NCBI GenBank assembly: GCA_018873245.2
Contig: JAEMBT020000003.1
Span: 8,637,843 to 8,701,842, forward strand
Direction: 5' to 3'
Length of the DNA stretch: 64,000 nt
Source: Archegozetes longisetosus
Taxonomy: Eukaryota; Arthropoda; Arachnida; Sarcoptiformes; Trhypochthoniidae
The notes beneath the pieces are model-generated. The model ran no database searches and was not told the DNA's origin. It worked only from the letters and a program-made list of their open reading frames with translations. How positions within the stretch are numbered: position 1 is the stretch's first letter; every line of letters starts with the position of its first letter. Shown here piece after piece: positions 1 to 13,800 of the stretch. Both the position numbers and the translations under genes were made by a program.

Positions 1-431
1 ATTAATAAAAAATGTCAAATTACCAAATCATTCAGTTCATATTGACATTCTAAATTTATGCTCATTTAATAGCCTAAATGTGATTTAGAAATGTTTGGTC
101 ATTCTTAATAACATAATAGAAAGAATGCCTCTTAAATGTGACACTTATCATAAAATACGTTCAAATGGCATGCATTCATTCATTTGCATTTGCCTCAAAT
201 CTCGATCGCTTATTAAAAGAGAGCCATAACTTGCGTATACATTAATAATCATATCACGGAGACTATGAACCAAACTTAGGTAATGATTCTCTGTTTTTGC
301 CCCCTTTTCTGCTCAGTTCAAGTATATAATACCGATTTGTTATGTATGGATATCATGGTATCACTCGAAAAATAAGGCGTTGGTTGGCAGAGGTTAAAGA
401 GCATCAGAGCAAAAATAAGAAAAATTTCTCA

Positions 432-493
432 GTTGTACGTTTCATAACTTTGTACGTTTGATAACTTTGAACGTTCATAACTTTAAACGTTCA
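432..493. repeat. Short tandem repeat, ~16-17 bp unit
   Basis: About four degenerate copies of a unit like ATAACTTTGTACGTTTG follow one another. The copies diverge mainly at the positions after ATAACTTT (GTAC, GAAC, AAAC). No function is apparent. Confidence 0.7.
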
Positions 494-3400
494 TCTTTTT
501 GATCCCTTAAGCGAAATATCAAATATAGCGCAGTTTATAATTTTACTCCTAGCTAACATCAGTTTCGGAACTGCAACATTTTCACTATTAAAGTATGTCC
601 ATCGGCCACATCCGAAAATGTGTTCAAATATTGAAGAGTAATTTTTTGGTAAGTTGCAGCCATTGCACCCCAGTTGGTCCTCATCGCAATTGAGTATTGC
701 GGCTAAAATAGCACTCTTACAAATTGTTAATAACAGACCTGTCCAATATCTGAGTCATCTCTTATAATCAGGTTTATGGCCAAAGAAAATATTCTCATTT
801 CTGGCTTTGTTTTTGAAACAAACAAAACTATAGATTCATGGCTTATTTTAACTTATTTTTCTTCTCCAATAGCAACACTTTTGTTAAACTGATTTGTTTC
901 AATGCTAGTCTAGATAAAAAATGGTTTGTCTTCAACATCAGCAAACATTTATAATCAGCTCAAGAGTTAGAAAAAAAGATTCAAATTCTTTGAATATTTT
1001 GACTTTCTTAAGATTTTTACGAGAGTTGTGGTTTATTTGCTTTGGGAAAATGTTTTCCAACGTTCACAGAATTTACACAATTTTAAAGTCAGCTCTTATT
1101 TAAAAGCTTCTCACACGTCAGTAACATATGGACCCGATTGACATAGACTTATATTCAGTTATTTTGTATGTTTAACATCAATCCTGAATGTAAAGCATTT
1201 TTATCAGTTTGATTGGCATATAAAAGCTTTTTGAAAAGTCGAAAGAATTAACTATTAATATATAAGGACGTAATAGAGAAATGCTGTTTAAAAACGGGGC
1301 AAAAAGTTTTTCGTTTTCTAATCGACTCCCAGCAAATCAGATCCAATCGTTAAATGATTAAAATTAAAAACGATTTTTAAAGATGCAAAAAGTTTTACAA
1401 ACATCTCTCGTGCAACAAAGAACAAACAACAGGATGTTAAGCATTGGCAAATATTTGCGTCAAAAGTCTCCGTATGTTTAATGATTTATAATATAAGAGA
1501 TTTTAAAGTGAGAAAAACGGAAACGACAGAGAAGTGTGAAGTAATAAACTTAATTTGTCAAATCATTTTTCTCAGATATACTTTCTCTCGCTCTCACTCG
1601 GACTCTATGAGATCCATCGTTTCATTCAGTCTATTTAAGTCTAAACTTTAATTATGTTGATTCAAACTGACAAACAGTGATATAAAAGCTAAAAATGTTT
1701 TCAATGTTAATAGTATTAAATTTTATGATGCAGTCATTGACTTGATGAAAAAAAATCCAAAGCCTTAGTCCTACTTAATATGAAACACTAAACACATAGA
1801 GCCTGTAATACAATTTCATTTGATGATTGACAAAAAATTTAATATGTTTTACACGAAGCATTAGATGATAGCTTGATTGCAGGGCTAAAGTGTTATAATA
1901 TCCAATATAAGATACTTTCATAAACATGATTGGAAGGCATAACTACATCACTACCTGCTAAGTCTGAGCTAAACTAGTGTTCAATTTTTAAGGAAAAGCG
2001 CTCAGAGCTCCCGCGGTGATTAAGTTTCAAGTTTTTGCTTTATTCAGTTTCTGGACACTCAAAATGGTTTAGATTGAAGACAAAATGATTTTGCATCATT
2101 GAGAGGCTACCAATATTATGCCATTATCTATTAGCCCTCCCATGTTGCCCAATGCCACCTGAAGAGGACCAACCAAAGAGATATCTTCATGCGATACACT
2201 CATTCTAATAAAAATCAGTTCAACCATTGTACGGCTGACAACTGCCAATTGCATTCACCATATTATCCAAAAATTTGTTGCCAAAATATTCAGCTAACGT
2301 GAATAGTAATAACGATAAAGAGAATCTGGGAAGAGTTCGGTCACCTCTGAGGGGAACAATTTCTGGATTCAATAAAAAATGGCAATCCATCGAATCGAAG
2401 AAAAGGGGTTGAGAAAGTGGTAAATTGGAGTTGGAGCATTTTCTATACGATATAAATTGCGTGACAGATAACGAAGTGCACCCATATATTAATTGTTAGG
2501 AGCTATGAGTTACATCATCGCATCTTTGCTAATCTCGTGCTGCGATAACATACATGAAGGCGCTTTCAAACGATGAAATTTATGTACTTAACTGACAACA
2601 CACTGTGTTTGGTGATATCCACTAAAACAAATCTAACATTACTTCCTATGAACAATGTTTAACAATGAAAAAAATAGTAGAGAATGAAAGACTAAATATT
2701 TTGGTTTTTCTCAAGCTTGCTGTCGATCTGTATCTACTGAATTGAATGGTGGAAATAATTTTTGGCGTTTAATTTTGCTGAGCAGCGATCGAGACACTGA
2801 TTAAGGAAAGCTAAATGACTCGTTTAGTGGGAGGCTTTGCTCGCCCTAACATCGTAAAGATTGAGGCGAAAGACATGCGACATATAGAGACAATTGAATG
2901 ATATCTCAATTTGAATAGTTGGCAGTGGATCAATTTAATGGTTTTCCGTATGATTTATCGTAGATTTATTTGTCACTGTCAACTAAATGTATGCCTAATC
3001 ACTGCTGCACGTTAGCATGTCTTCACATGCCACATGAATTTGAGCGCAGCCACTCATTTACTGATAAGGACGGAATCCAACAACAACAAGTATTGGGCAA
3101 ATTGTTGGTCGTCTGTCTCCTAACATTTAAGAATCATATTATGCAAAGATTAACGATTTTGTCATTTTGTTTAGAGAAACACACGACTAGTCTTAAGGCA
3201 TTTGATTAGAAATGACTGCACGATCTAAACAAATACAGTGACAAAGTTTCAGTATTATCTCATGCAAACTATTCAAAATATGTGTATAACCTGATAATTA
3301 AAAGCAAATTCATTACTCAAAGTCAAACAAATGAATCTTAAAGTTTATGTGCAGTGCATAGCGTTGTGTCTGCATAAGTGATCTGCATATTTGCAGTGTT

Positions 3401-6400
3401 TCAACTGTTGAAAGCTTAAGGCGATATTTTGGTCATTCAGTAACAGTAATGTTACGGTTTTATTATGCAAAAAATCAGATTTAAAGAATGAGTCGAAGTA
3501 ATAACAGTTGATGGTATAGTGACTTAATTTGAAAAATGCAGATTACAATGTTAAATTGAAAAACAAATTATAAATAGCTTAAGATACTCTATTTTCAGAT
3601 GCAAATTAGAGCTCATTTATTGAAAAATTAGTATTGAGTAAATGACATGCGGATTGTATTATCAAAACATGACTAATAATGAGTCGGTATGAAAACTTAT
3701 AATTTGCTAAATGCTTTTATGTTTAGAATATTCAGTGATAACACTTATTTAGAAAACAGTTTCTCACCTAAGCTCAGAATTGATAAGTTATTCACAGGTG
3801 TGCACATGAACGGACGTGTCAGATCCAGATCCTTAAGTAATGTTATACATTGCGGTGTTTGATGGCTTGTTGGTTAGGTTGCCAGAGAAGTTCAATGGTT
3901 ATTTAGCCTCACTTTTGCCTCGATGTTGTGTCGAGCATTTACATTCTTTCTTTTTTGCTTTTTATCTCTTCACTCCTGACTATCCTCTAAATTTGAGTGA
4001 CATGAACGTATATTATTGCTTATGGATCGCTATTCACATGAAAAAACGTTATTGAATACCGAAAATTTTTCTAAGACGGTATGTTCAGGCTCTTAGCTAA
4101 ACACGTGTTCTAATGCTTACTTCACATTATTTTTTAAGACGAGCTTTACTTATGTTTTTCTAGTTTTAAGTTACACTTCAGATAACTTTTAAGTTATGTA
4201 AATCAGTTTAACAACTTATTTGCCAAGGAGATTTCAAACACAATAGAAGCATTTAAATACATTAAACAAAATTGCCATTGAGTTTGATTAATTTTTTGAA
4301 AAATTTTGTTTGTTTTCAATGTAATAAAGGAGAGAAAAGAGAGAAAAGAAAGATTATTTATCAAATGTATGGTAACATTATGCATCAAGTATAAGTTTTG
4401 TTCAAGAAGATTACTGTACGGTAGAAAAGAGCTTGTAATCTCTAAAGTGGAGGCCAACTTAACAAACTGGTGTACACATAAAGTTGTGTGGGTTTTATGT
4501 TCCTATGCACTCTATTTTGTTGGCCTCTCACGTGTTCATCTTTTAACGTTCACCAAAACTAATCCGCATTTGATAGTTCGTCGACCCATTGGACAATAAG
4601 TCAATTGTTGGCAATTATAATCCACATACTTAAAGTGACCCTCTCATAAAAACACTAATGCAAAAACAGATCTCTTTAGGTATTGTACTGATCCCTATTG
4701 AATAACAAACGTTTTGTTCCTCTTAAAAGGTGGCATTTCTGGCTTACAATAGCTGACTGAACGCACATCAGGTATAACTAAGCTATGTCTTAGTTTATTT
4801 ATTGATTAAAATTTCATGAGGAGTCGATGGGGCTATTGGTTTGGTGTCCCCTCTCGCAAAAAGCCTAATATTCTAATGTGTAATGCGATAATACGCTACG
4901 AAATCGCAAAATCATTACTACAAACCAATGATCTCTCGCTCTTTTTCTGCATTTTTTCTTATTCTTCTAAATCCTCTCTCCTTCAAAACTGAATTTTGAA
5001 GAAGACGTAACAGTAAAGAGCACTAAAATATTCAATCTGATCGAAAAATATGTTGAAATCTGACAGGAGATCATTCATGTTATATAATGCTTTCTTTGGC
5101 GATAGCGTACAAAATAGCGGTCATACGTGTAGAGATGATGTTTCGCGCAGTTATCAAATAGTAAAGTGGTTTGGTTTTTCTTAATCCCCTACCCTTATTC
5201 AGATTACAATACGTAAAAATAAACTTAACATAACTTTTAAAAAGCATTATATTTTTGCCTGCAGTACTATACAGCACATGATGACTGCCTTCAATTTAAA
5301 GCCAGATATAATAGATTGTAGACAACAGACAACGACAATGCAGTAAAAAGTCGATTGAATCTTTTCAAGGCAATGTAATTTATAGTATTATACCATAAGT
5401 TATTATAGCATTGATGAAGACCAACAAAATAATGTTAATAATAATAATATATTGAATCTTATCGTCAATAAACCTTAGAATAAGTTGAATAAGTTATGAA
5501 ACATCAGAACCACCCACACAGTGCCCAATCTTTCAAATGGCAATACCGGTCATCACATCATTTTTTGGTAGTTATTTCTCTTACTCTCAAACCAAGTCAT
5601 CATTTTGTTCAATGCCTCTCAATTCGCCTGAAAGTCCGGTTAAAGCTCACAATAATCAGACCTCCCGGAGAGCGCCGCGCGTTCACTGAATAATTTTGTG
5701 CCACAAAAAAAGTGATGATTTGCAATTGAGCCCACAATAGCAAAATGCATGGAATGTTAAGTTCTGCCAAATAAGTGGCCACAAGAACACACCATCAACG
5801 CTAACCTGTCATTTACTAGGCTATCCAAAGACACATGGCTTCAAATATGTTAAGCGTGTCGTTCACTATCATTTAGGGGCATTGGGAGAAAACACAAACA
5901 GAGCCAAAATGAAAATATTGACCAAAATATTAAAATATAGACTTATTTAGGATGAAAACTTCGTTACTCGTCCTAAACGACCCACACACGGAATTAGGAA
6001 TGATTTTTAAAATAAAATATAGCACTTTTGTGATCAAAAGCAACAACGTTTAGACGATCATATTATTTATACAAAACACGTAAGCGCGAGAACGCTCTGA
6101 AATTGAGATGTGATAGGTTCAACAATTTTTTTAGAAGAAACTTGAATTATTATTACTTCTAAACTTATAATTTACAATTCAGTGCTTTTGCCCATAACTT
6201 CCCAAATTTCTATTTAATTCAATTAAATAATACAAAATTTCAAAATAAATCAAACTTAAGTTTACAAGACTTGAAACAAAAGCTGAAATTATTTTCGAAA
6301 ATGGCTAAATTATATAAACTGAGGTCATATTTTTGAACCTAACTATTAATTTTAAAACTATTTATTAGGCTTTCCTCCAAAATACAAAATACATATTTAA

Positions 6401-7830
6401 ACAAATACATATGCTATATTATGATAAACTTAATACAATATATCATATATTAGTACTGCTTTCATGATTTCCAAATAACTATCATTTGATAAACGGTATA
6501 ATTTCGGATAACTTTAAGTTTTATGACTTAATTCAAATTGAATTAAATTACTTAATCCTGAAGAAAAAGAACTTTTTGCATTCTCATAACAAGTACCATG
6601 ATTGTTTTTCAGTCTATCTTCCAATTCAATATTAGTTACTAGGCTTCGAAACTTTTTACCATTGTGTAAATTATTTGATCGCTATCTAATTGGAATGAAA
6701 GCAACGCAATTGATGGGCCACTTATCTACTTGTTTTTCATCTAAAAAGCTGTCCAGCAAATAGTTAGTTAAAAAGCTATCTGTTTATCAAGCTTGAGTCT
6801 GAGATCTGAGCATATGAAAATGAAAGATCAAGTTTATACTCTTTATTAACCAGTTATTATATTTTCTGACTCTATTGAAAAGGTAAACTTGCTTTTATTA
6901 AACAGTATTTATATAGCTTTATAATAGGTTTAGTGTTTTCTTTTGCAATTAAGGTTACATTTAAGTTACTTCCATATCGGTATTTTTGAGCAAATAATGA
7001 ATCCCACGATCAAATTTATCAAAACTTATTTAACTTTGTGACATATCCTATGATAGATTAGGTTTAACTTCTAAAAAATAATGAATTTTAAGCCAACTTT
7101 ATGGTAAAATATACAATAATTTTTACTCCAATTAGTTGATAACTGTTCAGATATGTAGAGAAATATTCATGAGTTTAATTATTTTCTGCTCATTATTGAG
7201 AGTGCACTATGTTTTTCAAATAATATAACAGTATTTCTTCAAACTTTGTTTAGTGAACTGCAAGTTCTTCAAAGCAAATGTATGGTTCTGTTCAGGTTTT
7301 TAACTTTCCTCAATTGTTCAAAAGAGCAATTTATGTGCAATTATTCTTTTGAATCTAAAATTTAGGCACTGTAAACACATACTTTCAATATATTGGGGTA
7401 TTTAAGCGCTTGAGAATTAGGATCTTTGGAAGACTTAATGGCAAATTGAATCCTATAATTGATTTGAAAGAAAGGCGATATGTTTTTATTAATAAGTCTG
7501 AATAATACAATTTATTTTCGAGTACTCATTAAAAAAAGTTTCATTGAGAAAATGGTTCGTTCGATAAATTTATTAGCTTTTAAATTGATTTAATAAGAAT
7601 AAAAAAACAATTTTGTCATATTAAAACAGAGTCAATAAGGAAAATATGGGTAAAATTAAGGGGAAAAACAATATCACAAGTGATTAACCGTTAATTAGTC
7701 ACTGATTAAATGCGCATCAATTTAGTGATGAATTATAAAGAGAGCAAGTTGCTTTAGAAAAGTAAATAGCAATCAGAAATGTTCATATGTTAAGTCTAAA
7801 GATGTAATTATTGTAAAGCTGTGCTCAAAT

Positions 7831-7905
7831 GTAGCTGGTGTGGAGTGTAGCTAGAGTGTAGCTGATCTGGAGTGTAGCTGATCTGGAGTGTAGCGTGAGC
7901 AGAGT
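7831..7905. repeat. 16-bp minisatellite (GTAGCTGATCTGGAGT)
   Basis: Five consecutive units start with GTAGC. Two are perfect 16-mers (7858-7873 and 7874-7889), one is a two-mismatch variant, one is an 11-bp truncated unit, and the last is diverged. It stands out by base composition from the AT-rich surroundings. Confidence 0.85.
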
Positions 7906-10299
7906 GTCAAGTTCTAACTGAAACCAAATGAGAGTTTGACTCGCATAGATGTAATATTTGTTATGATAAATTGTTGTATAATATATTGACTCCTACGTGA
8001 AGCAGCGCAAACTAAACTATAACTTATCCTTCTCGACCGCCAACGCGTTTAACACTTTTGTTTAAACATGATTTTTGCTGTATATCGTTGAAAAAGAACT
8101 CATAACAAAATTTAGACTTAATCTATTCATTGCCCTCAAAGTTTAATGAATGGCGAAATATTAATGAAAGTGTAATGAAGAATGCCTTCGTACGCACACC
8201 ATTCTTATTCTTTAATTGGTATATATTTAATTTTTGTTTTATCTCATTTTTTACTTATCATCAATAATTGAAAATTTATTTTAATCACAACCACTTCATT
8301 TTGGAGAGAATTACTCAATTTGGACAAAACTCGATTCAAACAATACTTGCGTGCAGTTAAGCCTTGTCTAACTTTGAAACGGAGTTAAACGATTTTAGAA
8401 AAGAGTGAAAATTAAGCGATCAGTTTGAACGGATGAATTTAGTGTATTGAGAAAAAGCGCCTAACTGCATGTTTAAGGTAGACAGGTTAAACTGTAGTGT
8501 ACGATGTTCGAAAAAGTCTAAGTAATAAACCTGTATTCCTCATTTGACTCTTTTGAATTTGTAATTTAATCGTAATTTGATTCTGTTTATAACTTATAAA
8601 GTGATTACCATATTATATATTATACTTACTTTTATAGTAATAAGTTTAATTTGTGTCAAACTTATTGTTTTCTTATATAGAAATATATTCAATATAAAAA
8701 CTGTGGCCTGATTTACATAAATAATGACGATTCACTAAAAAATACTCACAATTCACTACAAGTTTTTAATGATAAGATAATCTGATTTATTTAACTAACA
8801 TAATAAATAGTCATGGTGTAAAACTAGTTGGATTGTATAAATAGCTTATAAATTGATTAATCAATTACATTAGGATATTATAATAGCATTGCTTTGTCTT
8901 AGATGTTATTAACTATAATAGTGAATAGTTATAGACTGCATAAAAACTAAGCCATGACTATTTGGTCGGAGAGTAGAACAACACTATCAGCATTATAGTG
9001 CATTAATGCATAAATCTCTATTAAATCAGTAAAGCTCACATGAGAGAGTGAGCACAGCTCTCACATATTTAGTTCAGTCATGTTTCCTTCACTCGTCAAC
9101 TCATATAACTATAGGTAAAGAGCTATGATAAAACGTTCATGTTCCCAATGGACCGATGCTCTGATGATTGTTTCGATTGGGTGTGGTCGACATCGACATG
9201 AAAAACCTCATCTCTTCTTACGACTCTAGTGCCAGTCCACGAGACAATATTACAATCTATATAATAAAGCAAATAGGCAAACATATTTCTAAATATATTA
9301 CTTCACATAACAGCATTGCTTGTATGATATATGCATTCATTTTCTTATTGAAACAGATAAATGAAATCAAGTCTAATATTTGACGGCGTAGTATGATGTG
9401 AAAAATATAAAATTGCTTTTTCACTATTCAAACAGTATTGGATATTCACTTATATAGAGATATAAGTAGTTAAGATAGCTTCGAATTTGGTTGCCTTAAA
9501 AGTAAGTTTCTCAACAGTTTGTGCTTCATTGAACGACTGAATTTTACAAATTTCAAACTTCTGCGCGCAAATCATTAGAAAAGAAATGAGCATTTATTAA
9601 ACTTTATGCTACTTTCCACCAGTAAAGGTATTCATAACTGCACTTAATATTTCGTGCATTTTCACTGACTCTCACTTGACTTACAAATAAGCATTACTTT
9701 CACAAATAACTATCTCTTATCTTAATGCTTAATGATTTTTGTGAAAAGAAGCGCAATCCTAGACCCGAGACCTTCTCTAGTGTTTTGCTTTGAGTTGAGT
9801 TTTCGTGTGCAAACGTGTGTTGATTGCATGAGTGAATTCTGCTTAAAATAACTAAAAATTAGAGAAATAATTCGTTTTCATATCAACAAAATTATTTTAA
9901 TGTAATTTAGTAATGTATTCTCTTATCTGATATATAATTCAAAAGCTTATTTGGAGAAGACTTAATCTAATCGCGACTTTTCTAATTGAACTTTTCAATT
10001 GAAAAATTCATTTTCAGTCTAACTACTGGTATAAGAATCAGATTTATCATAAGTTGACTGTAAAACTGTTGCTTTTAGTTATTACTTAAGTAAAATAGTG
10101 GAAAGCATAGTGAGATTAAGTTTGACGATATGCCTGTGGTTGAACGTGTGATCTGTGGCATTGATAATGACCACAGTGCGAAACAAAGTGATCAGTCACT
10201 CACACATGAGCAATCATTGGAAAATGATTTGCCATCAAAATAAATTAAGATTAGTTACATTTTAATAGTTGTTTATTCACCCCTTCTCTCATTAACATT

Positions 10300-10608
10300 T
10301 TAATCATATTTTTCATCGCCATTATTATGATTATTACTATTATTAGTATTACTTCCGAAAATCATATACTTTTTCTCTCTTAATGGAATTCTTTGAGGAG
10401 GAAGAGGAGGGATTATAAGAAGTTGTAGTGTGTGTGTGAGGTTGCATTCAGACCAACATCGATGCAAAATATTTAGACAATCGTGACTCTTGACGCGTGC
10501 TATTTGCCCAACAGTTCTTTTAGATGGTGGACTGATGGCATCAATCAAAGTTCTAGACCTCAGTTCGGCGTTATGTCGAACTACGGAAAGTTTTAAGCAT
10601 TGACTCAC
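10300..10608 (-). other. Doubtful open frame, 102 codons
   Basis: This minus-strand frame opens at a GTG, not an ATG. Its first ~60 residues have ordinary, mixed amino-acid composition, including a Cys/Trp/His-containing stretch, and the DNA is less AT-rich than its surroundings. The end decays into an Asn-rich tail (NTNNSNNHNN) made by an ATT/AAT microsatellite. I recognise no family and see no clear flanking splice sites. It is probably not a gene, but it is among the less random frames in the left arm. Confidence 0.12.
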
Positions 10609-10796
10609 TCTCTGTGATGATAGTAAACCTTATAAATTGTTGTGTAAATGTTGCGTTTAAGCATTTACTCTTTTGACTCAATAGTACCGTAAATCGTGCA
10701 CAAGACAGCCCTCCTTAATAATAGGATCTCTATTGAAAAAGTAAACTCACTATTGCATCCCGTCATGTACATTAAGGCCTGACGCATCTCTATCAT

Positions 10797-10800
<4 letters not shown>

Positions 10801-10852
<52 letters not shown>
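10801..10852. repeat. (TC)n microsatellite, 26 units
   Basis: A perfect 52-bp dinucleotide run, the longest pure microsatellite in the window. Confidence 0.98.
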
Positions 10853-10855
<3 letters not shown>

Positions 10856-13800
10856 AGTCTTATAGTGAGTTTTATGAATTGGTCGAGTCGTCAGGCACGC
10901 GAATTTAATCAACATGAACACGAGCAAAATCAAGCCTAACATTGCAGCTGCTATCGAATGCATTAATTTTCAAGCATTTATCTGTGACTCAATTTAATAG
11001 CATATTATTTACTAAAGCAATCTTTTTGAATATGTATTCAATCTTATTCTCTGGCGAGAATGTATTATATAATGAAGAAAACTCGTGAAATGATGATAAG
11101 CTTTTTTTGTTAACTTTTAAATGTATCGGTTATAACAGCAATTTTGCAATAATAACATTCATATTAGCATTTCTTAATATACACTGGTAATATTTTTGCT
11201 GTATGGCTTCATTTTTTATATTTTGTCGGCGAGTAAGTGATTCAAGAGCAGGAGAAAAGAGAGACCTCACAAAGATTGAATAATTACAATCGTTTCTCAT
11301 CGCAATAAAGCAATCAAATCAAATACATTAGACTATGAAAAAAGTCTAGTTTAAAAAATACAGCAAATACTGACTGTTGCGGATTCTCCTAAACACGCTT
11401 ATCTTCAAGTTTGTTTGCCGCTTATCCCAATTGTTATCATTTTCCAGATTGAATTTACGATGAATCAAATTTTTATTGATTTTAAATTAATTTTCTCGTC
11501 TTTTCTTATTAGCTATCTGTAATCTGCGTATAGTATTTCATTTGGTTAGATAGTAATGATAAAACAATACATCAATAAGAGTAGTGCCTATTTCTCTGTC
11601 TTGTTTGAATGATCTGATCTGATTGCTGACTGACTGCGAGTGAGTTCATGGCCGAACCAACACTTGTAAGCAATATTAGTTTGAAGTGTATGTGTGGGCG
11701 AATCAAACATGCTTCTGGCTATGCATCAGATATATAAGACAAATACTGATCGCTAGCTTCAGACTTTCTATACATTATCTCAAATCTAATTTAGATCAAC
11801 TTCATCTTATATTCTACAGCTTATCTCTACCACTATGAAAATTTCAATTGTTCGGTATAATTAGAAGATGTTCAAACTTCTCAAACTTTAGTTCTACTCG
11901 TTCGGGTAGTATTGAACTGAGAGTAGATTTTACTGAAGGGTTTAGCTTGAAAACATAATGAGAAGAGGCTTTCTTTTTTCTACAAGATAAAATAAAAATT
12001 CTAAAGTATAGTTTATACAAAAATGAATATTTCACGTTATTCGATATATTTTGTGTAACTTCTCATTATTTAATAAAACCTCAAAAAACAGAATAAATGA
12101 ATTGCGGCTCTCAAAGTTTTATTCCTACACAAACCATACAATTCCTGCTGAGTTGAAATTCAATGATAACGCACTACAATTGAAGAGACTCGACATTTGT
12201 GATGCGTAACTAATAGGTAATCACTGAATCATAGGTTTTGTTTGTTGCGGCTTTTGGGCAGTTTAAAGCTCAGAGCAAACTAAATCTTATATCTCGGCAT
12301 ACTTTTTGTCAGATTTGTTTCTTGGAGAGACCTTTAAATATTCCTTAACGCTAGAGATATGCTAAATAATTCTTTGAACAATTCCTTATAAATTCTTACC
12401 ATAAAACAATTTGGGAATGGTTTGAAGTTTTGAATTTGTAAATATGAGATTTTTTATATTGACTTGTTGTAATCAGAAGTATTTTTGATTTTTGTGTTTT
12501 GAGCTTGTGTTCAATAAATTGATTTGATTCATTAAAATAAATATATTCGCTTAAAATCCGGGTTATTGTTTGTTTTACTAATCTTATGAATCAGTTTAAG
12601 AATTTGTTTTTTAAGGAAACGCTAATTTTATTACTCATGAATATATATCAAATTGAAAAAGTTAATAGGAAGGAAACAAACTTATTGTAAATTATCATAT
12701 TTCATTACCCCAACTCAGTATTAATTTGATTGTTTTGACAAAAAATCATGACCTCATCTCTCAAGGAAAAGCTTATTCACACTAATTTGAATAAATTCAA
12801 TCAAATCTTTCTAAATCTTGTTTTTAATAAAATTACGCTAGATTCGTAAGAGCTTTTAATATTTCTAATGTTTTTAGGATTTAATTACGCAATAAAGTAG
12901 ATTATGAGTTATAACGCAAGTTCACAATGTTTTTAAACGTTTTAATTTCGAAACATTTATTCTTGAGGTCAATACAAATGTAAGTCATTCGGAAGATTAA
13001 ATGTCTAAGTACGATAGTCATAATAGCGTTAGACTTTTTTCTCAACTCTACACCTTATGATCAAATATTAAGAGTTTTCTTATCGGAAGCGAAGGGTTAA
13101 AACGTAATATTTAAATAAATAGTCAACATTGAGCTAAAACTTTGAGTTAGGCATTCTGTCAAATTTTACAAAGTTTAGTAAAGGAAACAAACAATAGGTT
13201 CTTTTGAAGTTTGCTATTAAAATAGCTACGTTGATAAAGGTAATATTTTATTGAAATAGTAAGATATATAGTAACTTTTACTTTGTTCGTAACGAGTTAA
13301 AATCGTTAATTTTCAATTTGTTCAACCGTTTCAGCTATAAATTAGATAAATGTGGAGAAACAGAGCCAATAAATAGAGAATATATGAATTACGCTAGAGA
13401 ACAGTTTTTCTAAACTGACCGAAATCTTAGTTGTGTCAATGTTGTCTTAGGTGGAAACATGGGTTTCGAAATCCATATTGATGTTGAAATGTTTAGCAAA
13501 TGTTATGAAATGAGAGTTTCACTTTGATCAACATAATTACATAACCCTTTTATAATTCTAATTTATTGCGCTTTAATGTCTTTCTTATCTACTATAAAAA
13601 TCTATTATCTCTTCTTCTTCTTCTTCTTCTTAGAAATTAGAATAGAGTTCTTAACTTTAATGATAAAACAAATCTCTGAATATTATTTAAGCTAAACATT
13701 TGTTATGAAGCTATAAATTCTAGTTTTAATGCTGAGAAATTAGTTTTAGTAGTTATAAATCAGATGAAAACTTTTATTGAAATGAAATTTTTAGCATTTT

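Larger units (their letters stand above)
1..10299. other. Gene-free AT-rich region with scattered simple repeats
   Basis: No open frame here looks like a gene. The frames present are 60-100 codons, AT-driven, low in complexity and match no family I recognise. The stretch does hold a 16-17 bp tandem repeat near 430 and a 16-bp minisatellite near 7,831, listed separately. The rest shows no tRNA-like fold, no TIR-bounded element and no conserved exon that I can support. Small diverged exons cannot be excluded by eye. Confidence 0.6.

Noticed and set aside
10801..10852. Possible CRISPR or other regular array
   Set aside because: It is a plain dinucleotide microsatellite. No spaced direct repeats exist anywhere in the window, and the DNA is eukaryotic.
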